From Methanobacteriota archaeon (lineage in GTDB: Archaea; Thermoplasmatota; Thermoplasmata; UBA10834): 62,037 nt of DNA. A program made the position numbers and the translations under genes. The notes beneath the pieces are model-generated. The model was not told the DNA's origin and made no database searches. It was given only the letters and a program-made list of their open reading frames with translations. Where the stretch lies: positions 1-62,037 of the forward strand of contig DYTN01000009.1 in NCBI GenBank assembly GCA_020725925.1, in the 5' to 3' direction. Below, piece after piece: positions 54,478-62,037 of this stretch (its first letter is position 1; each line of letters opens with the position of its first letter).

Positions 54478-55899
54478 TCAGCGGCGCCGCAGTTTCGGGT
54501 TCAGTATCTCGTCTAGCGCATACCCGAGCAGCGTGAAACCTAGAACGACAGCCACAATGCACAGGCCTGGCACAAGTATCCATGTGTGCATGTTGTTCTG
54601 GAAAGCGCTCGCCTCCGCGGCGTAGGAGAGCATCGTACCCCAGGTGACCTCGTCCACGGGCCACGTGCCCAGGAAGCTCAGAGTGGCTTCTGAGAGTATC
54701 GAGACTGCGACGGTGAGGATAGTGTTCGCGAACACCAGTGGGAACGTGTTCGGGAATATGTGCCTTCGGATGATGGCCATCTCGGATGAGCCGATTGCCC
54801 TAGCGCGTTCTATGTACTGCCTCTCCTTGACTGAGAGCACTTGCGCACGCACCATCCTGGCGGTCATGGACCAGCCAGTAAGGCCGATGATCAGGATTAT
54901 GCCGATGAGGTCGATCTTCCCCATCATGGCGGCGACGATGATCATGAGGACCAGCCATGGGATCGAGAGCACCACGTCGTTGAACCTCATCACGACCTCA
55001 TCCTTCCAGCCGCCGACGAAGCCTGAGTACAGACCCACAGCGGCGCCGAGGAACGATGCGATGATGGCGGAGAAGACGCCGACGATCATCGACGTCCTGG
55101 CACCGTAGAGGAGCTGGCTGAAGATGTCAACGCCGTAGCTGTCAGTGCCCATCCAATTCGTCTTCGACGGCGGCAGAAGGTCGTCGAAGTGGGCAATCTC
55201 CTTTACGGGGTAGGGGGTGATCCAAGGCCCTATCACAGCCAAGGTGCCGAAGAAGACCAGTATCGCAACGCCGAGCGCGCCCATGGGGTTGCGCAACAGC
55301 TGCTTCGTGATCTTGGCGTACTTCTTCCTGGCCAGCCTCATCTTCTCTCTGCCAGCATCCGTGATTATAGGTTCGTGCCTCCTGAGCTTCCTGATGACGA
55401 GAGCCAGGAACCAAGCGACGATTGCACCAAGGATGCATGTGCCGACTATCGTCCATAAACTCCTCTCAAGCCAGGTCTTAGGCGGCTCACGAACCACGAT
55501 GTACATGATGTCCCAATCGGTCCTGTTCAGGGAGTCCCTCACTGTAAGGTTCACGTCCGCACGGCCCGACTCGTTGAACGATATCGTGGCCGTGATGTTG
55601 TAGAGGATCGTCGTATTCCCCTTGAACACCACCCTCCAAGTATAGTTCAGGTCCCCAGGCCCTTCGAAGCCGGTTGACGCGGAGCCGTTCAATTCGACTT
55701 CGTCATCAACAGTGGCATTTATGTCTGGCCCAGCGTCGGCCACAGGCAACTCGTCCTGTGCAGCCGCGAACGCACCCGCAGAGCTGAGAAGCGAGGTGCC
55801 CGCTGAAGAGATAAGAATCAGCACGAGTGCAAGAATGGCGACGGCTCGCGTCCCAATGCCGAAGGGACCGATCGCAAGCGTTCCTACAGTTCTGTCCAT
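54478..55899 (-). CDS. ABC peptide permease (DppC/OppC type) with inserted PKD domain
   Basis: The C-terminal 270 residues are a typical DppC/OppC permease: NPMGALGVAILVFFGTLAVIGPWI, the GTDSYGVDIFSQLLYGAR motif and the ATPase-docking segment YIERARAIGSSEMAIIRRHIFPN. The N-terminal 170 residues are not. After a first span (AVAILALVLILISSAG) comes a PKD-like domain (about 52-140, PVADAGPDINATVDDEVELNG) that should face outside, then a second span (LWTIVGTCILGAIVAWFLALVI). I know no standard permease with this addition. ATG 55899 lies 10 bases after the dppB stop. Confidence 0.92.
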   Translation of the reverse strand: MDRTVGTLAIGPFGIGTRAVAILALVLILISSAGTSLLSSAGAFAAAQDELPVADAGPDINATVDDEVELNGSASTGFEGPGDLNYTWRVVFKGNTTILYNITATISFNESGRADVNLTVRDSLNRTDWDIMYIVVREPPKTWLERSLWTIVGTCILGAIVAWFLALVIRKLRRHEPIITDAGREKMRLARKKYAKITKQLLRNPMGALGVAILVFFGTLAVIGPWITPYPVKEIAHFDDLLPPSKTNWMGTDSYGVDIFSQLLYGARTSMIVGVFSAIIASFLGAAVGLYSGFVGGWKDEVVMRFNDVVLSIPWLVLMIIVAAMMGKIDLIGIILIIGLTGWSMTARMVRAQVLSVKERQYIERARAIGSSEMAIIRRHIFPNTFPLVFANTILTVAVSILSEATLSFLGTWPVDEVTWGTMLSYAAEASAFQNNMHTWILVPGLCIVAVVLGFTLLGYALDEILNPKLRRR

Positions 55900-55909
55900 T
55901 TCTGCACTT

Positions 55910-56926
55910 CTATGCAATCTTGATCCTGGGATCGATGTACAGGAGCAGGAGATCTCCCAGGAAGTTCGCAACCACCACGGCCACTCCCCCTATGACGACG
56001 ATGAACTGCAGGATGGGGAAGTCCAGGTCATCGATGGCTTTGATGGTTCTATAGCCAATGCCTGGATAGTTGAACACCACCTCTACCTGATACGCTCCGC
56101 CAATGACGAACGCCATGTCCATGGCGATCAGGGCAATCATTGGGGGCATGCCGTTGGGGAGAGCGTGGTGTCTGAGCACCTGGTAGTCTGTGAGTCCCTT
56201 GGCCCGCGCGGTGAGTATGTAGTCATCAGTCATGGTGTCGATCAACGAACTCCTCATCACCAGCGATATGCCGGCGATGTAGCCGATGGACAATACCATG
56301 GACGGGAGGATCAGATATTCGATCACGCTCAGGGCCATGGGGAGACTCCACGTCAGCTCCGCGCCAAACTTCTCCGTGTCGTAGTATCCACCGCCAGGGA
56401 GCTGGGGCCACCAGCTCATGCCCAGGGGTTCGCTCGTGAAAAGTAGCTGGAGTATCATCGCCATCCAGAAGACCGGCATACCGTAGAAGAACAAGCCTAC
56501 AGAAGTTGCCGTAACGTCAAACACTCCGCCTCTTCGATAGGCAGAGTACGCTCCGACGACCATGCCTATGATGATTGTGAACACGGTGGATATGCCTACG
56601 AGCAACAAGGTCCAACGCAAGTCCCCGATGATGATGTCGAACACTTCTCTCCTATTCTGTTGATATGAGGTGCCCCATTCGAGCGTGATAGCGTTGTACA
56701 TGTACCACGCGAGCTGCTCAGGCAGGCTATCATTCAGATGGAACTGCTCAATCAGAGCCCACTTCAGTGACTTGTCGAACTTGGGGTTCTTCGGAATGAC
56801 GTTCGATATTGGGTCGCCAGGCATCAGGTGGATGAGCATGAAGTTGAGGACCATGATCCCGACTATGGTCACGGCGACGTTGACAAGACGCTTAGCGATT
56901 ATCATTCTGAAAGACTTCCGTGCCAT
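55910..56926 (-). CDS. ABC peptide permease (DppB/OppB type)
   Basis: The 338-residue protein has six predicted spans and the DppB/OppB landmarks: LIHLMPGDPI near 31, the EWGTSYQQNR region near 82, and the docking loop YILTARAKGLTDYQVLRHHALPNGM near 235. It pairs with the DppC-like permease to form the translocation channel. It lies 11 bases after the PKD membrane-protein stop. No DppD/DppF ATPase is encoded upstream or downstream within the window. Confidence 0.94.
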   Translation of the reverse strand: MARKSFRMIIAKRLVNVAVTIVGIMVLNFMLIHLMPGDPISNVIPKNPKFDKSLKWALIEQFHLNDSLPEQLAWYMYNAITLEWGTSYQQNRREVFDIIIGDLRWTLLLVGISTVFTIIIGMVVGAYSAYRRGGVFDVTATSVGLFFYGMPVFWMAMILQLLFTSEPLGMSWWPQLPGGGYYDTEKFGAELTWSLPMALSVIEYLILPSMVLSIGYIAGISLVMRSSLIDTMTDDYILTARAKGLTDYQVLRHHALPNGMPPMIALIAMDMAFVIGGAYQVEVVFNYPGIGYRTIKAIDDLDFPILQFIVVIGGVAVVVANFLGDLLLLYIDPRIKIA

Positions 56927-56937
56927 CTTGCCGCCTC

Positions 56938-58668
56938 CTACGTCTCATCCTTCTCAGATCTCTTCTCCTGACTCCTGATGAGCTTCCACTCCTCGAGCGA
57001 GTAGCCCTCCTCCTCTACGCTCTTCCTCCGCTTGGCGATGATGACGAACCGGAGCGCTATGAGCACTGGGATCATGAAGAAGAGGCCGAGGCTCGTGTAG
57101 TCCCACCAAGACCATCTCTTGACGATGATGATGGGTTCTGTGTCTATCCTTATTGAGGCATTCGTCGACTTGCTGTGATTGAACAGGCCTCGCTTGTGAT
57201 CCGTGTAGTTGATGAATATGGTGTAGTTGCCTTTCTGAGCGTAACTGTGATAGAACACGACCGTGGCGTTGCCATCCACATAGTCCGTGAGATTGAAGCG
57301 CTCGATCGGCGAGCCATCGCCGAAGTTGACCGCCACCTCAACTACGTCCTCCTCCGGGTCCTTGATTATGAGCGTGAAGTTCACCGTCTCATTGGGGAGA
57401 GCGTACAGCCCGTGCGACAGGTCGTACTCGAACCGCACGATGCTTGGGGGCTTGTTCGTGGAGTTCACTGACACGATCCTGTACACCAAGATGTCGTGGC
57501 CAGGCCATCCGTCCGTCACGACGACGGACACGTTGAACTCGCCAGCATCGGTGTAGTTCTTCACCTGATCGAACGTGTGGGTCGCGGTGCCGCCCGAGGA
57601 AACGTTGACGACAGGCGCAGTACCGTCATCGAAGTCCCAGGTCACCGTGAGGATGTCGCCGTCGGGGTCGGAGGCCTGGATGGAATAATCGACGAGCACA
57701 TAGCCCAGCGAAGCGTTTATGACCGGATCGTTTGGCGCGACATTGATAACAGCAAGGACTTGAGGTATGTAGTTAGGCACCACATCGACCTCAGCGAACC
57801 ATGACGTATTGTGGTTGCCCGTCTGATATGGGATCGGTGCGTCGGACACATAGAGCGTGACCCTGTGCCTTCCGGCAGCGCCGAATGTATGCGTGATGTT
57901 GTTCCAAACCGTCTGATTCGGAGCACTGACAGGCGTCGTGGACACTACGGTCCTGTAGTTGGCCACCCCGTCGTTGAAGTAGAACGTCCATGTCAGGGCC
58001 TCTCCCTCCGGGTCCGTCGCATTGGCCACAATCGTGACCACGTCCGAAGGATCCACTCTGGGATATGGAATCGCAACACGGCAGAGCGGGTACCCATTCG
58101 GAGGCATCGCGATCCTCACAGTCGTCAGATCGTACACGATGTTGCCGTTGTGGTCATCGAGCGTGATGTTCAGCGTGAAGTTGATGTAGCGGACCGGGAA
58201 GACGTCTCCGACGCCCGGTATGTTCGGGCTCCATGCATGCCTCTGCCTCAGGATGACGCCCCCGGCGGCAGGACCCGTGTCGTTCGTGCTGTTTGTGCCG
58301 TCGCCCCAGTCCCACACAACATGTAGGGGATCGTTGTCCGCGTCTTGTACCATAATAGTGAAGGTCGCATTCTGGCCCTTGTTCAGTGTCCAGATCTCCG
58401 GTGAGGGGTCAATCAGGAATACGGGAGGAGTTCCCGTTGCCGCTGCAAGTGCCGATTTGCCGCCCTCGTCCGCTGCAGGAACAGGCAAAATGTAAATCCC
58501 CAGGATGCCCAGGAAAGATGCGATTGTCAACAAGCCAGAGACAAGAAGAACCTGAGAGGGTCTCGACGAGGAGCCCGCTTTGACCAATCGAGCGAGGCTA
58601 CGTTTGATGCTCGAAACCGGGTCCTCGCGACATTCTGACGACAACTGCTTCTCCCCCTGCTGATGCAT
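56938..58668 (-). CDS. Membrane-anchored protein with four PKD-like domains
   Basis: The 576-residue protein has an N-terminal span (VLLVSGLLTIASFLGILGIYIL), an outside region of four PKD-like modules (VVWDWGDGT, WTFYFNDGV, VTWDFDDGT and VAVNFGDGS) rich in N-glycosylation sequons, and a C-terminal span (LGLFFMIPVLIALRFVII) with a charged cytoplasmic tail. It has no solute-binding domain and may hold or orient the binding protein. It is the first gene of the operon with both permeases. I chose ATG 58668; a GTG at 58713, about 30 bases after the TATA box, is possible. Confidence 0.85.
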   Translation of the reverse strand: MHQQGEKQLSSECREDPVSSIKRSLARLVKAGSSSRPSQVLLVSGLLTIASFLGILGIYILPVPAADEGGKSALAAATGTPPVFLIDPSPEIWTLNKGQNATFTIMVQDADNDPLHVVWDWGDGTNSTNDTGPAAGGVILRQRHAWSPNIPGVGDVFPVRYINFTLNITLDDHNGNIVYDLTTVRIAMPPNGYPLCRVAIPYPRVDPSDVVTIVANATDPEGEALTWTFYFNDGVANYRTVVSTTPVSAPNQTVWNNITHTFGAAGRHRVTLYVSDAPIPYQTGNHNTSWFAEVDVVPNYIPQVLAVINVAPNDPVINASLGYVLVDYSIQASDPDGDILTVTWDFDDGTAPVVNVSSGGTATHTFDQVKNYTDAGEFNVSVVVTDGWPGHDILVYRIVSVNSTNKPPSIVRFEYDLSHGLYALPNETVNFTLIIKDPEEDVVEVAVNFGDGSPIERFNLTDYVDGNATVVFYHSYAQKGNYTIFINYTDHKRGLFNHSKSTNASIRIDTEPIIIVKRWSWWDYTSLGLFFMIPVLIALRFVIIAKRRKSVEEEGYSLEEWKLIRSQEKRSEKDET

Positions 58669-58740
58669 CTCATCATGCGACCGTGGACGCGCTCCCGCGC
58701 AGGTCCAGCACACGCTCGAATTGCGCGAAGCTCTCTTACG

Positions 58741-58750
58741 CTATATAAGA
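58741..58750 (-). promoter_or_regulatory. TATA box of the PKD/ABC operon
   Basis: The minus strand reads TCTTATATAG, with predicted transcription start near 58715. No other promoter-like element of this quality lies before the permease genes. Confidence 0.6.
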
Positions 58751-58878
58751 ATAACTAACTTGCTGGAATCCCTCTCGACAGAGTGCAACCGATATCGGAA
58801 TCCCTTGGACACGCGACGCACCGAGCCAGTCAGTTGCACTGAGTATTCGAAGCAATCTGGGGCTTGCCAATAAACCTT

Positions 58879-60789
58879 TCACTCAGTGCCATGGAATTCC
58901 ACGGAGGTCATGGCGTCGCTCGTCGGATCGTAGAGCATGTATGCAGTGTAAGTGACCGAGGCGGAGAATCCAGCATCGCCTCCAGTTATCAACGTGAAGA
59001 AGTCCCCGATATCCGCACCCCCGTTGCCTGCCAAATCAGTCACGTTGCAGTATACGGTCAACACTCCCAACGACGTCCCTGGGAAGGAGTACTGCGCCGG
59101 GGACCCAGTCGCGAGACTGGTCGTGGACGGCGACCATTCGACCCATTCGACGCCGTCGGTAAGGACAAGCGTGACGTCTTGCCAGTAGAGGTCCTTGGTC
59201 ATCTCCGATATCACGAGCTTGAATCCGTCGCCCGATGAGGTCATATTGAGAGTGGCTTCTGGCAGACTGACAGGCCAATATCCGATGTCAACATCCACGC
59301 GCGCCTTCCGAAGAGCCGGTGCGGACACACTCGTCTTCCAGTCTACCTCTCCGTCCACATCGGTTGAAGGATCACCAGTCGGGAACCCATAGTCAAGGGC
59401 GACCGTATGCGCACCCGCGGTCACGCTCACATCGGCTTCGAAATAGGCCAGGTACGAGCATTCTCCGCCGCGGATCAGCTCGCCGTCCACGTACAGGGCG
59501 ACATTCGCAGGCTGATCCGTGCTGCCATTCCACACCCAGATCTCGAGATCAGAGTACGGGAGGACGAAGGCTGCGGCTAAGACTGAGGACAACACCGCGA
59601 GCACAACGGCGACCGCCGCAATAGCCTTGAACGCACGCCACCAAGTCCATCTGGGTGACGGTTCGGGGCCCGGTCGCGGTCCTGAGGTCGCGATCGACGC
59701 TTCCGTTGGCGTTCCGCGGGGGACTTCCCTGTGCCAGACAGCCATCCTCCTCAGTATCGCCTTGTCGACGCGGACTCGCCAGGCGAGCACAATCGATGCG
59801 CAGGCAATCGCGCCTGCAGTCATGCCGATCCAGAAGCCCGGGCCCATCGCCGCATCGTAACTCTGACGGTACCTGTAGGGCCCGAAGTGCTGCACGTAGG
59901 CGATGTCCGTCATGACAAGATAGCCGAACAGGGCTGCACCGGAAAGCTGGGGAATGCCTCCCAGGGGGGTCAACAGGCATGCGATTGAACCGACGATGAA
60001 ACAAAACCCAGCAGAGGTGTAGGCAACGTCCACCCAATAGGGACTGTAGAAGAGGGTGTAGAGGCTGTAGGTGCTGTGGAACTCCGTGTAGTACATGGCA
60101 CCCGTGTAGTCAACCCAAGCGAAGAAGAACGATGCGACTCCGGTCAATCCCGAGGCCAAGGCGAGTAGGTTGACAGAGTATCCCGAGCCACTCAGGGACC
60201 CGACGACGGTGAGAGCACGCCTGGGAATCGGGGTCAACGCCTTGAGTGCGAACCCCAAAATGCCGAGGATCGCTCCGACTAGGACGACGTAGAATCCAGC
60301 GCTGAGGACTGCCCAGTCCTCATTCACGGCCGTCATGAATGAGACCGCACTCGCAAGGAGGAAGAAGCCGCCAACGGACGACAGGAAAGAGATGACGGCA
60401 CCGAGCACGAGCATCCCAGCGATGAATGCGAACACGCTGTCGTGCCCCCGATACACTTCTGAGAAGAACTCGCCCAGGCGATAGTAGTCCTCAGACCAAG
60501 TCTGAGGATATTCAGCCTCAGAATAGTGGATCCACGGTAGGAACAAGCCAGCAAGTCCGAGGAGACCTGCAAGGATGCTCAGTAGATTCACGGGGAGGAC
60601 AGAATCGCCAAAGACCTCCTTGAGGCGGTCCCTCACTCTCCTCCCCGAGCGCCTCGCGCTCTTCGGATGGACTACCCTGATTGCCTTGCGAGGACTGACA
60701 GCGCTGACTGACGGCGATATGCTCTCGCCCGATGCGCCTGAGGATGTGCCCTCAGGAGGCTGGACTTGAGCATCCTCCACGCCCTCCAT
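58879..60789 (-). CDS. Polytopic membrane protein with internal duplication and extracytoplasmic C-terminal domain
   Basis: I recognise no family. The 636-residue protein has a 60-residue basic cytoplasmic start and eight or so spans. The first half of the membrane region repeats: VNLLSILAGLLGLAGLFLPWIHY (near 67) aligns with VNLLALASGLTGVASFFFAWVDY (near 205). A last span (near 395) leads to about 220 outside residues of beta-rich sequence with GSTDQPANVALYVDGELI. The outside part resembles carboxypeptidase-regulatory or Ig-like modules in composition. It is upstream of the PKD/ABC operon on the same strand, but a separate promoter lies between them. Confidence 0.75.
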   Translation of the reverse strand: MEGVEDAQVQPPEGTSSGASGESISPSVSAVSPRKAIRVVHPKSARRSGRRVRDRLKEVFGDSVLPVNLLSILAGLLGLAGLFLPWIHYSEAEYPQTWSEDYYRLGEFFSEVYRGHDSVFAFIAGMLVLGAVISFLSSVGGFFLLASAVSFMTAVNEDWAVLSAGFYVVLVGAILGILGFALKALTPIPRRALTVVGSLSGSGYSVNLLALASGLTGVASFFFAWVDYTGAMYYTEFHSTYSLYTLFYSPYWVDVAYTSAGFCFIVGSIACLLTPLGGIPQLSGAALFGYLVMTDIAYVQHFGPYRYRQSYDAAMGPGFWIGMTAGAIACASIVLAWRVRVDKAILRRMAVWHREVPRGTPTEASIATSGPRPGPEPSPRWTWWRAFKAIAAVAVVLAVLSSVLAAAFVLPYSDLEIWVWNGSTDQPANVALYVDGELIRGGECSYLAYFEADVSVTAGAHTVALDYGFPTGDPSTDVDGEVDWKTSVSAPALRKARVDVDIGYWPVSLPEATLNMTSSGDGFKLVISEMTKDLYWQDVTLVLTDGVEWVEWSPSTTSLATGSPAQYSFPGTSLGVLTVYCNVTDLAGNGGADIGDFFTLITGGDAGFSASVTYTAYMLYDPTSDAMTSVEFHGTE

Positions 60790-60859
60790 TTCCTACTGCG
60801 ACCTCCGAGTCCCGATGCCTTTGCCTGCTGAAAACGCTTTGTGGGCAGAAGGAGAGCAG

Positions 60860-60971
60860 CGCGGGGAGGGGGATTTGAACCCCCGAGCTCTTTCGAGCAC
60901 TGGATCTCTGCCTCCTTCCAAGAAGGAAGGGGATAGCAATCCAGAGCCTTGCCGGTCTGGGCCATCCCCGC
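60860..60971 (-). tRNA. tRNA-Ser (anticodon GCU) with intron
   Basis: The gene has acceptor GCGGGGA/TCCCCGC, discriminator G, D-stem GCC/GGC, a long variable arm GCTC-GAAA-GAGC typical of serine tRNA, and T-arm GGGGG TTCAAAT CCCCC. Anticodon stem CTGGA/TCCAG encloses TTGCTA, the intron, then A, which gives loop TTGCTAA with anticodon GCT after splicing. Mature length is 84 bases. CCTTTAAGAAAG about 25-36 bases upstream on the minus strand is the TATA box. Confidence 0.95.
60906..60933 (-). other. tRNA intron, 28 bases, canonical position 37/38
   Basis: The precursor folds into a strict bulge-helix-bulge: outer stem CTGGA/TCCAG, 3-base bulge AGA, central 4-bp helix TTGC/GCAG, 3-base bulge TAT, then an intron hairpin with CCTTCC/GGAAGG. 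Cutting after the second base of each bulge removes exactly 60906-60933. Confidence 0.92.
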
Positions 60972-61235
60972 TCGGATGTTGCTTAATGGCTGGTGCTTTC
61001 TTAAAGGTTTGTTGACGCCGTGGAACCCGTCTGGATGGACGCCCCGAGAGCCCCGCACTCCTGCTTCGCGGCAGTCGCGAACTCGAGAATGCTGCTCGGG
61101 CCTCCGACCAATAGCGCGGCGTCCAGGCTATTTCGGCGATCGGGGGCGAAACCCTCATATACAGACTCGCACCCTTGTATAGGACGCAGTCCCGCGAGAA
61201 TGCCGGGCAGCGCTTCGAGCTGCAAGTTCGAAACG
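60972..61235. other. Region between tRNA-Ser and the 16S promoter, no gene seen
   Basis: Open frames on both strands here have no protein-like character and run into the rRNA leader. Extra TATA-like elements on the plus strand, CTCATATACAG near 61156-61166 and TTGTATAGG near 61176-61184, may be secondary rRNA promoters. Confidence 0.5.
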
Positions 61236-61245
61236 CATATATACG
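61236..61245 (+). promoter_or_regulatory. Main promoter of 16S rRNA
   Basis: CATATATACG preceded by TTCGAAACG forms a strong TATA/BRE-like element. Transcription would begin near 61266, leaving a leader of about 295 bases before mature 16S. Confidence 0.65.
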
Positions 61246-61265
61246 GCATCCATCTTAGCGGGACT

Positions 61266-61559
61266 ACCCAAACAGCTGCGACAGCGGCGAAGGTTGGGAG
61301 GGAGGCGTAAACTCGCCAATATCGGTGATCAACCCTACTCCATCTGTCGCAGACATGATGGAGGATCAAGATCTCCGGCGAGCGTCGTGCCCTCTTGATT
61401 CTGACGTTCGATGGTAGAAGGTCACGTGCAAATCCTGTGGCACGCAATCGTGCCACCAATGCAGGGTACAGCACAAGTCGGTGAGACTTGAGAACCCTGC
61501 CGATTTCAAGAGACCAGTCCAAGCGACCAACAATAGTAGTGACGACGACAGATCGATCA
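61266..61559 (+). other. 16S rRNA leader with stable hairpins
   Basis: The leader contains several perfect stems: CTCCAT at 61338-61343 with ATGGAG at 61358-61363; GTGGCACG at 61437-61444 with CGTGCCAC at 61449-61456 around CAAT; and GCAGGGT at 61461-61467 with ACCCTGC at 61494-61500, which encloses CAAGTC/GACTTG. Such leaders guide transcription and processing of pre-16S RNA. The 3' trailer needed to form the main processing stem is outside the window. Confidence 0.6.
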
Positions 61560-62037
61560 ATTCCGGTTGATCCTGCCGGCGGGCACCGCTATCGGAATGC
61601 GATTAAGGCATGCGAGTCGAGAGGTGCAAGACCTCGGCTGACGGCTGAGTAACACGCGGATAATCTGCCCTGAAGTGGGGGATAATCTCGGGAAACTGAG
61701 GATAATACCCCATAGGTGTGGTGTGCTGGAATGCTTCCACGCTGAAAGCCCCGGCGCTTCAGGATGAGTCTGCGGCCTATCAGGCTGTAGTGGGTGTAAC
61801 GGACCCACTAACCTACGACGGGTAGGGGCGTTGAGAGACGGAGCCCCCAGATGGATTCTGAGACACGAATCCAGGCCCTACGGGGCGCAGCAGCTACGAA
61901 AACTGCACAATGTGGGAAACCACGATGCGGGCATTCCGAGTGCCAAGGCATTGCTTTGGCTGTTCTCTCGCCTAAAAAGCGAGAGAAGTAAGGGCCGGGT
62001 AAGACGGGTGCCAGCCGCCGCGGTAATACCCGCGGCC
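61560..62037 (+). rRNA. 16S ribosomal RNA, 5' part
   Basis: The gene starts with the archaeal 5' end ATTCCGGTTGATCCTGCCGG and continues through GGGAAACTGAGGATAATACC near 61689, the GGCCCTACGGGGCGCAGCAG segment near 61874 and the 530 loop GTGCCAGCCGCCGCGGTAATACC at the window end. It is cut by the window edge. It has its own promoter and no 23S gene upstream in the window. Confidence 0.97.

Noticed and set aside
61001-61522. 173-codon minus-strand open frame upstream of 16S
   Set aside because: It spans the rRNA promoter and hairpin leader, and its protein lacks recognisable features.

Overview
This window is from a GC-rich archaeal chromosome. Archaeal-type genes throughout show this: RNA polymerase subunit D, the PolD large subunit, EF-1A and EF-2, archaeosine transglycosylase, the KEOPS subunit Pcc1, a tRNA-Ser with a bulge-helix-bulge intron, and TATA boxes about 25-30 bases before starts. 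The window opens in the 3' part of a 23S rRNA gene and closes in the 5' part of a 16S rRNA gene on the same strand. About 60 kb of protein genes lie between them, and no 23S follows the 16S within the window. Unlinked rRNA genes of this kind are known from Thermoplasmata, so a Thermoplasmatota-like archaeon is the best inference. The 23S gene is interrupted by a 250-base group I intron.

Layout. 1-1220: 23S rRNA with the intron. 1383-7223: DUF763 protein, FAD oxidoreductase, alanyl-tRNA synthetase and a VIT1/CCC1-like metal transporter. 7310-10471: NikR and a NikM-NikQ-NikO nickel importer whose ATPase has a histidine-rich tail. 10540-13184: ribosomal operon uS13-uS4-uS11-RpoD, convergent with PolD DP2 and a Nog1-type GTPase (13186-17550). 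17641-20605: urocanase, a membrane protein and a ModE-like HTH/NUDIX fusion. 20624-24668: a five-gene SPFH/zinc-ribbon/coiled-coil cassette that resembles bacterial membrane-stress operons. 24799-28269: small housekeeping and surface genes. 28270-32552: a lower-GC accessory patch with a repeated hairpin, a VOC protein and a 1121-residue helical-repeat protein.

32651-36064: tRNA-Ala, an Fe-S protein and the MetY-MetX methionine genes. 36262-41408: uS12-uS7-EF-2-EF-1A-uS10. 41504-46785: DUF99, Pth2, DUF1616, TgtA, Pcc1 and a nitroreductase. 46793-49065: tRNA-Gln, an EamA transporter and MtaB. 49171-50236: three small helical proteins, two of them behind nearly identical strong promoters. 50302-60789: a peptide-type ABC locus rich in PKD domains, comprising a binding protein with seven PKD repeats, a permease fused to a PKD domain, a second permease and a PKD membrane protein, followed by an internally duplicated membrane protein. 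No ATPase gene is present. 60860-62037: tRNA-Ser with intron, then the promoter, structured leader and start of 16S rRNA.

Main points of interest are the group I intron, the SPFH/zinc-ribbon cassette, the PKD-decorated transporter, the shared IPEFP C-terminal anchor on two surface proteins, and the HTH-NUDIX fusion. All family names come from recognising motifs by eye; no database search was run.
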